IMG/VR virus record: IMGVR_UViG_3300033153_006853
Coordinates: 1-36,652 of that record
Source: a virus
DNA length: 36,652 nucleotides
Strand: one strand, 5' to 3'
Of this stretch, positions 29,142 to 36,652 are shown piece after piece; position 1 is the stretch's first letter, and every line of letters starts with the position of its first letter. The translations under genes were made by a program, and so were the position numbers. The notes below the pieces were generated by a model that was given only the letters and a program-made list of their open reading frames with translations, made no database searches and was not told where the DNA came from.

Positions 29142-29567
29142 CTACGTCTTCCAAATTGAAATCAATTGTGTCAAAAGTTGATTTGTGTTCTGTTGCTCAG
29201 CAAGCAGATCGTCAAGTGTGTTCATCAGAACCGCCATTCCATCTTCCACTCCAAGGGCGCGCATTAACCAACGGATGCCCTCTATGAATCCCTGTGGGCC
29301 TTCTATTTGTTTTCGCAGAACGCGAATTTGCTCATCTTCGAGCTTCTCGTGTTTAGTTTCACGCACAATTGCGGCATGTTTCCTTAACCATTTACGGCAT
29401 GTATAATAGGTGTTCCGTGCAGACTCTACTGTTAATATCAAACCCATCTCCCTTTTTAGAAGCGCCTGGAATCGAAACTTCCACGCATTCCCACCCTTCC
29501 CCTTTTGCGACCGAGCTTTATCGCCGAGCTGCACGATTAGTTTTCTCTCTGCAACGGAATAAGCCAT
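29142..29567 (-). CDS. Hypothetical helical protein (141 aa)
   Basis: MAYSVAERKLIVQLGDKARS leads a basic, helical N-terminal half (FRFQALLKREMGLILTVESA, YYTCRKWLRKHAA) that could be a DNA-binding helix-turn-helix. The C-terminal half is acidic then amphipathic (LDDLLAEQQNTNQLLTQLIS). AAGGGG lies 9 bases before the ATG. Not recognised; possibly a transcription regulator at the end of the replication block. Confidence 0.5.
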   Translation of the reverse strand: MAYSVAERKLIVQLGDKARSQKGKGGNAWKFRFQALLKREMGLILTVESARNTYYTCRKWLRKHAAIVRETKHEKLEDEQIRVLRKQIEGPQGFIEGIRWLMRALGVEDGMAVLMNTLDDLLAEQQNTNQLLTQLISIWKT

Positions 29568-29580
29568 TACTAAAAGCCCC

Positions 29581-31689
29581 TTACAACTTTTTCACACGTC
29601 GAGCGCGTCTAACACGGCCAATGTTATTGATCCAATGTGACTCGGACTTGTAAAGATGTAGATAGTCCATTAGACTCAGCACGCTTTCACTCAAATGCCA
29701 GCTACCTCTTCTCACGTCGGGCTGTTTTTTAATGACCCGCAACAGGTTAAGGTCCTGCAAAATGTGCCTTGTGGTGGCTTCCGGAAATCGAGTCCATTCC
29801 GATACCTCTTTCGCCGTTACATAATCATCACGCCCACGCAGATACATCTGTTTAACAACTTCTTCTACACGGTCTGGCGCAGTGTCGCACGCCACCTGAA
29901 CAATTGTTTCATACGTGCTCATACTAATCTCAGATTCCCATTTCCAAATACCAATCCCGAGTGCGAGTGTCGCAAACTGCTTAGCGAGACGTGTCCCAAT
30001 TTCGTGCATTGGCTTAAATGTAACTAGGCCAGTATATCTTTCACGGTCTACAACTCCACGAAGCCCTGCAATCCACTGAGCTAAGCGCCTAATCCGATCT
30101 CGCATTTCAATGGGAATTGTTGGCACGTTTTCGTCGGAAACAGGGCGGTCTAGAACAGCTTTTGCTGTTGCACGCAGACTCGTACGCATCTTGGATTCTT
30201 TTGTGATGTTCTCGAGTGCTTTATCAATTACCGCAGCACCGCCGCTTATCCGAGCCGCCTGTTTGATTCTATATTTGATAAAGCGTTCACCTAATACGCC
30301 GGAAACACCGGCCCACCTTTCAATAATTGGGGTGACTCCCGCCAGAACGCCAAAAGTGCTTTTGTAGCGTCTGACAATACCATTGCCGAAATCTCTAGAG
30401 GTTTCACCATCGTAGGCGTCGCGAAACTGGCCAAGAATTGTATCCCGGGATGTAACATCCATGCTAAGAATAGTTGTGAAGTCCTTGATGGCCAGCACCT
30501 TGCCGTCTAACTTTGGAATCAGAGACGGGTCGCCCCCACCAGCAAAGTTTGCTCCACTAATAAGCGTTTTTGGAGTTATGCTCGTTGTTATATATATCAG
30601 TGGGGCATCGTTTAAGCTCATTATTAATTCGCTTTTACTACCTCCTGGCGGTGCAACCAAGAAAATCCACAACGGGTCGGCTGATATTCTATTTGCGAAG
30701 ATAGAACCAAATAATACATCAAGTATTTCCGGGTTTGATATGTGCAGCCATTTTCTATACTGGCTTATAACAACATCTGGCGGTACACCCTCTCCAGTGG
30801 GGTTGGGAGGCGCGCTAACGCCTGCTGCGCCAGTGGCGGTGGGTGTTGTGCCATCTCCGATTAATTGTGGTGGCGTCTCGCGCAGCCGTTCATCAACAAA
30901 CTTCAAAGTTGTAGCTGGGTTCTTACCTGTCTGCAAATATAGGTCGCGAAAGTCAAACTTTTCAGGGTATCCTGGCGGCCAGTGTAGAAATCGTATTTGC
31001 TGGACCGCTCCTGCCAGCAAACGGTTAATGCGATGCGCTCCACGTATACCAGCCTCATCGTTGTCTGGTATGACGATTATGTCTCTTCCGTAGAACCCCT
31101 CAATGAGTTTGTTGGGGAAGTTACCCGCGCCAGGCGACGCGCATACATCGTCGTGGCGCTTCATTCGCCTGAGGCATTCCCAAATTGCCATGCCATCCCA
31201 CTCCCCCTCGGCCACCCAAATCACCCGTGTGCTCCGAAGTCTTTCTGGCACGAAGAAACTTAGATGGCTGCCTGATGTACTAAGTGTTCGTTTCTTTTTT
31301 AGTCCAGCAGATGGGATTATATAACGATGAATATCAGTAGTTATACCCTTCTCATTTCCTCTGGCGGGAATACTATAAAAGCTCCCACTCCAGCCCACCC
31401 CCCACGCCCTGAATGTTTGAGGCCGAAGCCCTCGATCCTCGGATAACACTGTTATGGGGCCCTCAATCAGACTCGCTGCGTACTTTCTAGATATAAGTGA
31501 AAGGAACATATCAAAGTTACCACTGCGGCCGCAGCGCTTGCAGTCCCATAACATTGATTCCACGTTCACCAAGAACTTGTTCGCCTTGCCGCAGAAAGGA
31601 CATATCCCCACAGCCTGCGTCTCTCCTGACGTGCCTGTGAATATAACACCGTGCTGGGCAAAACCCCGTAATCTCGGAGGGACATCCAT
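29581..31689 (-). CDS. DNA primase-helicase fusion
   Basis: 702 residues. An N-terminal zinc ribbon CPFC ... CKRC (Cys30, 33, 50, 53) is followed by a TOPRIM domain with VIWVAEGEWDGMAIWE (Glu161) and DIIVIPDNDEAG (Asp209, Asp211), as in DnaG/T7 gp4 primases. A Pro/Thr/Gly-rich linker spans about 275-305. The ATPase domain has FLVAPPGGSKSEL (about 343-355) as an atypical P-loop, then LAIKDFTTIL and FGVLAGVTPIIERW. The C-terminus has winged-helix features (DYVTAKEVSEWTRFPEATTR). ATG 31689 has GGGAGG just upstream. It likely primes and unwinds at the phage fork. Confidence 0.8.
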   Translation of the reverse strand: MDVPPRLRGFAQHGVIFTGTSGETQAVGICPFCGKANKFLVNVESMLWDCKRCGRSGNFDMFLSLISRKYAASLIEGPITVLSEDRGLRPQTFRAWGVGWSGSFYSIPARGNEKGITTDIHRYIIPSAGLKKKRTLSTSGSHLSFFVPERLRSTRVIWVAEGEWDGMAIWECLRRMKRHDDVCASPGAGNFPNKLIEGFYGRDIIVIPDNDEAGIRGAHRINRLLAGAVQQIRFLHWPPGYPEKFDFRDLYLQTGKNPATTLKFVDERLRETPPQLIGDGTTPTATGAAGVSAPPNPTGEGVPPDVVISQYRKWLHISNPEILDVLFGSIFANRISADPLWIFLVAPPGGSKSELIMSLNDAPLIYITTSITPKTLISGANFAGGGDPSLIPKLDGKVLAIKDFTTILSMDVTSRDTILGQFRDAYDGETSRDFGNGIVRRYKSTFGVLAGVTPIIERWAGVSGVLGERFIKYRIKQAARISGGAAVIDKALENITKESKMRTSLRATAKAVLDRPVSDENVPTIPIEMRDRIRRLAQWIAGLRGVVDRERYTGLVTFKPMHEIGTRLAKQFATLALGIGIWKWESEISMSTYETIVQVACDTAPDRVEEVVKQMYLRGRDDYVTAKEVSEWTRFPEATTRHILQDLNLLRVIKKQPDVRRGSWHLSESVLSLMDYLHLYKSESHWINNIGRVRRARRVKKL

Positions 31690-31734
31690 TGCGCCTCCCA
31701 TCACTTTTGGCTTGGCGGTTGTATGATAGTAACC

Positions 31735-31920
31735 TCAAATGGGAAATGGGGTATAATCTTCTTCCTTCCGCTTTTTCCTCTGCAAACTAATCATAGTGCT
31801 AATCCATGCGTTTAGCTGCACTAATTCCCCCTTTGCCAGATAGTGGGCTCCTGGCCGGACACGTATTATCCCCGTCTTTGCGCAGATACTATCAATAATC
31901 TCTCCTCGTCTATGAACCAT
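31735..31920 (-). CDS. Hypothetical protein (61 aa)
   Basis: MVHRRGEIIDSICAKTGIIR, then VRPGAHYLAKGELVQLNAWI and a basic/acidic tail (SLQRKKRKEEDYTPFPI). A GGGGAGGGCAAC site precedes the ATG. It may be a short helix-turn-helix protein; not recognised. It lies between the polymerase and primase genes. Confidence 0.5.
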   Translation of the reverse strand: MVHRRGEIIDSICAKTGIIRVRPGAHYLAKGELVQLNAWISTMISLQRKKRKEEDYTPFPI

Positions 31921-31935
31921 GTTGCCCTCCCCTAT

Positions 31936-33795
31936 CTAGTTAGATAGCTCAAAATCGGTTTGCCTCGCCCAGCTTGCAGTAGCTATTTTGATTTCTACTT
32001 TCATCGGAACTTTAAACTGGGGGAAATCTTCCATTGCTGCTCGCACGTTTTGGAAAACTTCCTGGGCGTCCTTAAGTCGCTTTCGTGGGCACTCTATTAT
32101 AACTTCGTCGTGAATGGGAAGCAGCAGCGCAACTTCGCCGCCCGTTTGTTCCTCGAGTATTTTGGCCACACGCACTTGTGCGCGCTTGAGTACCCCAGCC
32201 GCAGTTCCTTGAATATAATAGTTAGTTCCATAAAAGGGTTTATTTCTAGGAACGTAAAGCCTCCGCCCAAACTTCGTTGTGATATATCCGCTTTCGCGCA
32301 CGTCGGCTTGAATCTTGGAGGACAAATTGCAAAGTCGGGGAAACTTCCTTTGATATTTAGCATATCGGCGTCTGCCAAGTTCAGGAGGAATGGCTAAAAT
32401 AGTAGATGCAGTGGACGCTCCAGAACCATACGGAATTGCGAAGTTGCAATTCTTTGCGGAGCCCCGCAGCGTACTCCACTCGGCGTCCCCCTTCTTAAAA
32501 GACGAGAATCCTTGCTGTATTATATTATCCACAGCGGAAAACTCCCGACGCTCTTCTGGCGTAAATGGTGGATAGAACACTCTTGCCGCCATAGCATGTG
32601 GATCGCCGTCCTGCTTCTTAAGCTCACGAAGTAATATATCGTCACCTGATGAATCAACTAACAGCCTTAGCTCAATGCCTGCGTAGTCGATGTGGAAGTT
32701 AACATATCCCGGTCGTGGCCTAAAAACGGTCCTTGCTGGAATTGGAAATGGATTCTTAAGAACACCTAACTTTTCCACGTTCTGCAAGTTAGGTCGGCTG
32801 CAAGACTCACGGCCCGTTCTCGTCGCGCCACATGTTCTAATGTCAGGATGTATTATGCCGCCAGCATCAGCATGTTCGAGATATGATGTAAGTATAGATA
32901 TCCCATGACTCCACGATCGGTATTTCAGAATCAAGTCTATCACCGGGTGCGGATTAGTTAGACGCAAAGGAAGAAGTGCGTCGTCCTTGTCGGTAGATGG
33001 CTGTTCTGTTACTTTTGTTCTTTTCAGTACGGGAAGTTTAAGCACGTCAAAAAGAAGATGCGCCACTTTAGCGGTTTGTGTTGGTGAAAATGGCTCGCCA
33101 GTATGCTTCTTAGCAATTTCACCAAACTCTTCTCTCACGTCCTGGATGTCGTGTTTTAGTTTTGATATGACTTGCTCACACTTGTGCCGGTTGAGCATAA
33201 GCCCGCGTCGTTCCATCCGAAGGGTTACACGAATAAGATCCAATTCCATCTGATATATTTCACGCCATTGCTTATTTGCGAGAATCATAGGATGAAAAAA
33301 CAAGTGCAATAACATACACCGCTCAGCATCTAGTCGCTGGTATGTTGTCATTACGTCTTCAGGAACAATCTGGTAATTAAAACTATTTTGACCGCGGATA
33401 AACGACTTGATCGCAGTCTCGTCATCTCTGGGAATACCAGCTAGCTCCCATGCTAGGTCTTTGAGTCTGTGAGTTGGGTGGTGAGACTGGCATATATGAC
33501 TCTGAATTGATGTGTCGTGAAACGGTCCTAACGAAACGGGAATTCCTAGCTCCTTCTCAGTAAACCCAAGATCGAACTTGGCGTTGTGCATGATTTTAGT
33601 AAAGCGTGAATCCTTCACCCAAAGATTGTAGAGCGCCTTGTGTCCCATAATCTGCCTGACTCGACTGCCATCTAGTCTGTGCACATTAGTTATACCACTA
33701 GGTGTACAAGTACTAAACGCAAACATCTTCACACCATCAAGATGTGGGCACAGCCCAGTAGTTTCCGTGTCGTAGCTAATAACGCTCTCAGGCAT
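31936..33795 (-). CDS. DNA polymerase I-like, family A
   Basis: 619 residues from ATG 33795; an upstream in-frame ATG (33846) adds 17 residues and cannot be excluded. Counted from the longer form: 3'-5' exonuclease with Exo I DTETTG (26-31), Exo II HNAKFD (87-92) and Exo III YQRLDAE (169-175), all catalytic acids present. Polymerase: TGRESCSRPNLQN (344-356), motif A FHIDYAGIELRLL (Asp387), motif B RGSAKNCNFAIPYG (Arg461, Lys465, Phe469, Tyr473), motif C PIHDEV (His579-Asp580-Glu581). No 5' nuclease domain. Phe469 corresponds to Pol I Phe762. It is the replicative polymerase of this phage. Confidence 0.92.
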   Translation of the reverse strand: MPESVISYDTETTGLCPHLDGVKMFAFSTCTPSGITNVHRLDGSRVRQIMGHKALYNLWVKDSRFTKIMHNAKFDLGFTEKELGIPVSLGPFHDTSIQSHICQSHHPTHRLKDLAWELAGIPRDDETAIKSFIRGQNSFNYQIVPEDVMTTYQRLDAERCMLLHLFFHPMILANKQWREIYQMELDLIRVTLRMERRGLMLNRHKCEQVISKLKHDIQDVREEFGEIAKKHTGEPFSPTQTAKVAHLLFDVLKLPVLKRTKVTEQPSTDKDDALLPLRLTNPHPVIDLILKYRSWSHGISILTSYLEHADAGGIIHPDIRTCGATRTGRESCSRPNLQNVEKLGVLKNPFPIPARTVFRPRPGYVNFHIDYAGIELRLLVDSSGDDILLRELKKQDGDPHAMAARVFYPPFTPEERREFSAVDNIIQQGFSSFKKGDAEWSTLRGSAKNCNFAIPYGSGASTASTILAIPPELGRRRYAKYQRKFPRLCNLSSKIQADVRESGYITTKFGRRLYVPRNKPFYGTNYYIQGTAAGVLKRAQVRVAKILEEQTGGEVALLLPIHDEVIIECPRKRLKDAQEVFQNVRAAMEDFPQFKVPMKVEIKIATASWARQTDFELSN

Positions 33796-33901
33796 TTGCC
33801 ACAATCTCCAGTGATATTGATAGTGGGGAGTGGGGCACCCCAACATAACTACTCGAGATGCCCCATTTCCCTTTGTTTTGTTTTGTTATGTTTCTAGTTT
33901 G

Positions 33902-34876
33902 TTACCGCCTTTTCCTCCTCACACTCTTAGATTTTACTGTTGAGCCCTTTTTGACCTTCTTCGACTTCGGCTTTTCAAGTCCGCCAATGCCCTCGAGAAG
34001 TTCAATTTCCTCGGGAGCAAGCTGTTCACGCTGCCACTCATACTCTTTAATCTTGGCGATGACGGAATCTCTGGTATCGTCCTCATCCACTTCGATGTCT
34101 TGCGCTTGAGCGAATGCAAGAAGCGCATCCTCGTCGTCGTAGGACTCTTCAGCCTCTTCAGCCTCTTCAGCCTCTTCAGCCTCTTCGGCCGAGACCTGCG
34201 AGAGCTCCTCGAAGCCGACTTCCCAGAGCACCCCTTCGCCGTCCTCGATTCTAGCATCGGTGCCCTTTATCGACTGTATAACACCTGTTATGGTGTTCTC
34301 ATCCTCGTCCTCAAAGGACACTTCATCGCCGACCGCAAACAGCGCATCAGCAGCCGTCGAAGCTTTCTTCGCCTTTGACTTCGACTTCACTTCTGCTTTT
34401 GATTTGCGGGACTTGGCAGCAGTTGGCGGAGGCTCACTAGCATCTTCAGCATCTTCGTCCGCCGGAGGTGCGCCCTCATCTAGCAGTTGCAGCACGCGGA
34501 CATTGACGAATCCGCCCTTGCTTTCCTTTGCTGCACCAGTGTAAATAGGTGCGTCATGCGCAATTGCCGCCACAACCTCCTCGATATCCTCCGGGTTCTC
34601 TGGGACCTCGTAACCCATCTTCTCAATCCACTGCGCCACAAATCGAGGTCCTTGTGCCGTTTCAAGCTGGAGATAGTCGTGAATGACTTCTCCCTGTGAC
34701 TCTCCCTCCAAAATTAAATGCTCGCGGTGGATCTGCAAGTTGCCGCTGCTCTGCGACTCCACCACAGCAGCACCTTGAAGCTGAAATGTGAATGTGCCCG
34801 TGGGTGCAGGCGGTGCATCTTTGCCCATTCTCCACGTTTCACGCATTGCCTTTAATCTGTTTGTGAACTCTCCCAT
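33902..34876 (-). CDS. DUF669-type ssDNA-binding protein with low-complexity extension
   Basis: 324 residues. The first ~115 residues match DUF669: GTFTFQLQGAAVVESQSSGN, QIHREHLILEGESQGEVIHD and RFVAQWIEKMGYEVPENPED. Two parts follow that DUF669 proteins usually lack: a Lys/Ser linker (KSRKSKAEVKSKSKAKK) with a Tudor/KOW-like unit (FAVGDEVSFEDEDENTITGV), and a Glu/Ala run (SAEEAEEAEEAEEAEES) with a short acidic helix and basic end. The family sits in phage recombination modules and is thought to bind ssDNA. AGGAG precedes the ATG. It would act with the neighbouring Sak4-like ATPase and polymerase. Confidence 0.75.
   Translation of the reverse strand: MGEFTNRLKAMRETWRMGKDAPPAPTGTFTFQLQGAAVVESQSSGNLQIHREHLILEGESQGEVIHDYLQLETAQGPRFVAQWIEKMGYEVPENPEDIEEVVAAIAHDAPIYTGAAKESKGGFVNVRVLQLLDEGAPPADEDAEDASEPPPTAAKSRKSKAEVKSKSKAKKASTAADALFAVGDEVSFEDEDENTITGVIQSIKGTDARIEDGEGVLWEVGFEELSQVSAEEAEEAEEAEEAEESYDDEDALLAFAQAQDIEVDEDDTRDSVIAKIKEYEWQREQLAPEEIELLEGIGGLEKPKSKKVKKGSTVKSKSVRRKRR
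34145..34189. repeat. Five tandem 9-base repeats (CTCTTCAGC)
   Basis: Units at 34145-34153, 34154-34162, 34163-34171, 34172-34180 and 34181-34189. The last differs by one base (CTCTTCGGC). Read on the minus strand they encode the (Glu)-Ala-Glu-Glu run of the ssDNA-binding protein. Near-identical units indicate recent expansion by slippage, and the frame is kept. Confidence 0.9.
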
Positions 34877-34888
34877 AGCCAGAATCTC

Positions 34889-34951
34889 CTATCTCCAACG
34901 ACGTGTGTGAACTAACTCTACTGCTCTCTCCTGTGATCTCTGCTGGGGCAT
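34889..34951 (-). CDS. Possible micro-gene (20 aa)
   Basis: An ATG at 34951 follows AAGAAAGGAGGTA, a very strong Shine-Dalgarno sequence, although spacing from GGAGG is only 2 bases. The frame reads MPQQRSQERAVELVHTRRWR and stops. It covers most of the gap between the Sak4-like gene and the ssDNA-binding gene. It may be a leader that loads ribosomes for the next gene. Weak. Confidence 0.25.
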   Translation of the reverse strand: MPQQRSQERAVELVHTRRWR

Positions 34952-34962
34952 TACCTCCTTTC

Positions 34963-35940
34963 TTAACTTTCTTTATTTTTGAGCTTCGTCACTTTCTTCA
35001 GCCCTCCTCTAATTGCACCTAACTTGCTTTGCGCCAGCGAGAGTTTTGTAGCTTTCGCTGTGCTTCTAGCAGTTGAAAGTTGCCGAGGGTCTATGCCAAC
35101 ATTCTCACCCTGGAATGCAGCGCGAACAATCTCGTACGGAGTCTTACCACCATCTTCTGGGTTGGGAAACGGTAAATACCGTGGCATTTTTCCTCGATGT
35201 TTTGCCAGAATCACGTCATCACCTTCAGTAATCATAACTCGAATGAGTTGGTTCTTGTTGTCCCGCATGTATTCCACGTAAAACATAAAATCTGTAATCG
35301 CCTGCACAACGCCAAGCGCTTGTCCGCTCATTGAGGGGAGTACTATATCAAATGAGTCTGCGCCAGGATTCTCTACTTCCCGCATTTTGTAGTGGCTCGT
35401 CATAATGACGCCATAACCTGCCTGCCTGATTCTGTAAATCTGAGTTATGAATTCCTTCTTAAGCTCGGTCCAGCCGCGCCCAGACCTATCACGCTTGCCT
35501 GTGGAATCCTGACTAACATGGTCTATGCCCAACCGCCTGCAAACATAATGTGCACACAGGTCGTACGCCCTATCTACCGTGTCAATTGCAACGTACGTGA
35601 AAGGACGCTCCCCTTGCGCCCCAACAAGTAGTTCAATAGCGCGCCGGAAGATTTCCCAACTTGTGACGCCTCCTGCATCGCTGTTAAACTCTGCAACGTC
35701 TAAATGCTTCAGGCCTGGTTCCGTTCCGAGAAACACAGTATTTGGGAATGAAGCAGCTGCGCTGCTTTTTCCAATGCCCGTTGCTCCATAAAAAAGGATC
35801 ATGTAATTAACCAGCTCACTGTCTACTCCCTTTGTTTTCGTTGGCAGTGTGAGATTAGCAACCTTCGAGTCGACTGCAAGACGCGTTCTTCTTTTGAGAG
35901 CAGTCCTTTGAGCTTTACCCTCTCTTCTTTTTACCGGCAT
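34963..35940 (-). CDS. RecA-like recombinase ATPase, Sak4 type
   Basis: 325 residues. Walker A GATGIGKS at 52-59 and Walker B FTYVAIDTVD with Asp120; then GVIMTSHYKMREVENPG and SFDIVLPSMSGQALGVVQAI, consistent with phage AAA_24/Sak4 single-domain RecA-like proteins. The N- and C-termini are Lys/Arg-rich. It would promote strand annealing or exchange with the adjacent ssDNA-binding protein and nuclease. I chose ATG 35940 (GGAG at 7 bases). ATG 35946, which overlaps the upstream stop as ATGA, is possible too. Confidence 0.8.
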   Translation of the reverse strand: MPVKRREGKAQRTALKRRTRLAVDSKVANLTLPTKTKGVDSELVNYMILFYGATGIGKSSAAASFPNTVFLGTEPGLKHLDVAEFNSDAGGVTSWEIFRRAIELLVGAQGERPFTYVAIDTVDRAYDLCAHYVCRRLGIDHVSQDSTGKRDRSGRGWTELKKEFITQIYRIRQAGYGVIMTSHYKMREVENPGADSFDIVLPSMSGQALGVVQAITDFMFYVEYMRDNKNQLIRVMITEGDDVILAKHRGKMPRYLPFPNPEDGGKTPYEIVRAAFQGENVGIDPRQLSTARSTAKATKLSLAQSKLGAIRGGLKKVTKLKNKES

Positions 35941-35942
35941 CG

Positions 35943-36652
35943 TCATTCTCCATCTTCGAGTTCACTGAACAATCTACCCGTCCGCACATAACCCGCCATG
36001 CTATTGCTGGCGCACGCTTCTATATATGGGCAATCATATCGCCCCAAGCACGCGCTTTCATTTTTGTATGTTGATATATCACCAGCAAGCCACGCTCTAA
36101 ACTCAGTTAGCTTTGCTTCAAGCTCGTTCTCAAACAGCGTCTTCGTGGCCTCGGGATATGTGACCTCATACCGCTTGAAATAGTGCTCTGGTCTCTTTTC
36201 ACAGTCATCTCGAATGCGAACCGCGAAGTCTTCTAATCCTTTCGTGTTTTTCAAGCCAGGCCGACGTATTATATTGTAGTCCACGCCAGATATATGATCA
36301 ACGTTTGGTATCAAGCCCGTCTCGGCTTCAGCAGATATGAGATAGAATAGATTCTGGAAGTCAAAAGCTAGAATCTGCTCGATGGATTCGCTGATTCGAG
36401 ACTTAGTTTTAGATTCAAGAATCCAGGCCTCACGCACTCCGTCCTTCCGTGTTATAGTAAATAGGCCGTCGCGTTTTCCCCGCAGTCTGAATCCTCTCCA
36501 TTGGACGTCAAATGTGCTTTCTAGCTGAAGCCACTGTCTTGCTGAGTCCGCCTCCGCCCAAAACTCTACATAGCTCGGCCACAGTGCTTGCATCATAATT
36601 AGGTCTTCCATAGTGCTCTCAGCGCTCCGACATATCTTTGTGCGTGCACGCA
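35943..36652 (-). CDS. Cas4/RecB-like PD-(D/E)XK nuclease, 5' end cut by window
   Basis: The frame is open to the window edge. The first Met (36611) has no ribosome site and 13 sense codons precede it, so the N-terminus probably lies outside. Numbered from that Met: Glu31, GKRDGLF with Asp48, and WILESKTK with Glu66 and Lys68 form the PD-(D/E)XK site. Near the end ACLGRYDCPYIEAC supplies three Cys as in Cas4-like proteins that hold an Fe-S cluster; the fourth would be near the missing N-terminus. It likely resects DNA ends ahead of the Sak4-like recombinase encoded next. It is not part of a CRISPR locus here. Confidence 0.75.
   Translation of the reverse strand, partial: RARTKICRSAESTMEDLIMMQALWPSYVEFWAEADSARQWLQLESTFDVQWRGFRLRGKRDGLFTITRKDGVREAWILESKTKSRISESIEQILAFDFQNLFYLISAEAETGLIPNVDHISGVDYNIIRRPGLKNTKGLEDFAVRIRDDCEKRPEHYFKRYEVTYPEATKTLFENELEAKLTEFRAWLAGDISTYKNESACLGRYDCPYIEACASNSMAGYVRTGRLFSELEDGE

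Noticed and set aside
33820-33862. GGGGCA...TGCCCC inverted repeat upstream of the polymerase as a terminator
   Set aside because: The stem is only six pairs with a loop of about 20 bases and no T-run on the minus strand; it may just be chance near a GC-rich start region.
1-36652. tRNA genes, insertion sequences, integrase or attachment sites
   Set aside because: I saw no convincing cloverleaf, transposase, recombinase or att-like direct repeats by eye. A covariance-model search would be decisive for tRNAs.

Overview
The window is a segment of a tailed double-stranded DNA bacteriophage (Caudoviricetes) with siphovirus-type tail genes. Every supported gene is on the minus strand, so transcription runs from the right end (about 36.6 kb) to the left end (position 1). 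Genes are tightly packed, and many are coupled by ATGA, GTGA, TGATG or TAATG stop/start overlaps. A lipoprotein with an LSGC lipobox suggests a Gram-negative host. No integrase, repressor or partition gene is visible. The family A DNA polymerase has Phe at the position equivalent to E. coli Pol I 762. Both points fit a virulent lifestyle but do not prove it. The window is not a complete genome: the right-most gene (Cas4-like nuclease) is cut at its 5' end, and the left edge stops where the tape measure should begin.

Layout from right to left. (1) 36.65-29.6 kb, replication and recombination: Cas4/RecB-like nuclease, Sak4-type RecA-like ATPase, DUF669-type ssDNA-binding protein, DNA polymerase A, zinc-ribbon/TOPRIM primase fused to a helicase-like ATPase. 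(2) 29.6-20.6 kb, accessory and nucleotide metabolism: HAD 5'-nucleotidase, membrane-anchored amidase endolysin, HExxxE metallopeptidase-like protein, radical SAM protein, ThyX, MazG-like pyrophosphohydrolase, beta-class DNA methyltransferase, and many small zinc-knuckle or membrane proteins. (3) 20.7-18.3 kb, regulatory: a phage sigma-70-family factor, a nearly 400-bp gene-free stretch with seven copies of GAGGGCGTTTT in both orientations, and a sliding-clamp-like protein. (4) 18.2-9.4 kb, packaging and portal: a candidate promoter with a perfect TATAAT, small and large terminase, small membrane proteins, a glycoside-hydrolase-like protein, a lipoprotein, the DUF4055 portal, three consecutive small basic proteins, and the MuF-type minor head protein. 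(5) 9.4-5.2 kb: a two-domain protein (nuclease-like plus ADP-ribosyltransferase), scaffold, P22-like coat protein, a hairpin, and a putative decoration protein. (6) 5.2-0 kb: head-tail connectors, tail completion, tail terminator, tail tube with three repeated domains, and a tail assembly chaperone carrying an A_AAA_AAC slippery heptamer beside its stop codon.

The best leads for something undescribed are the sigma factor with its neighbouring repeat array, the nuclease-like/ADP-ribosyltransferase protein beside MuF, the coiled-coil-tethered amidase, the glycoside-hydrolase-like protein inside the head operon, and two places where an in-frame stop is followed by sense-like sequence that ends exactly on the next gene's start. 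Six small genes of 24-55 codons with good start signals are also reported.
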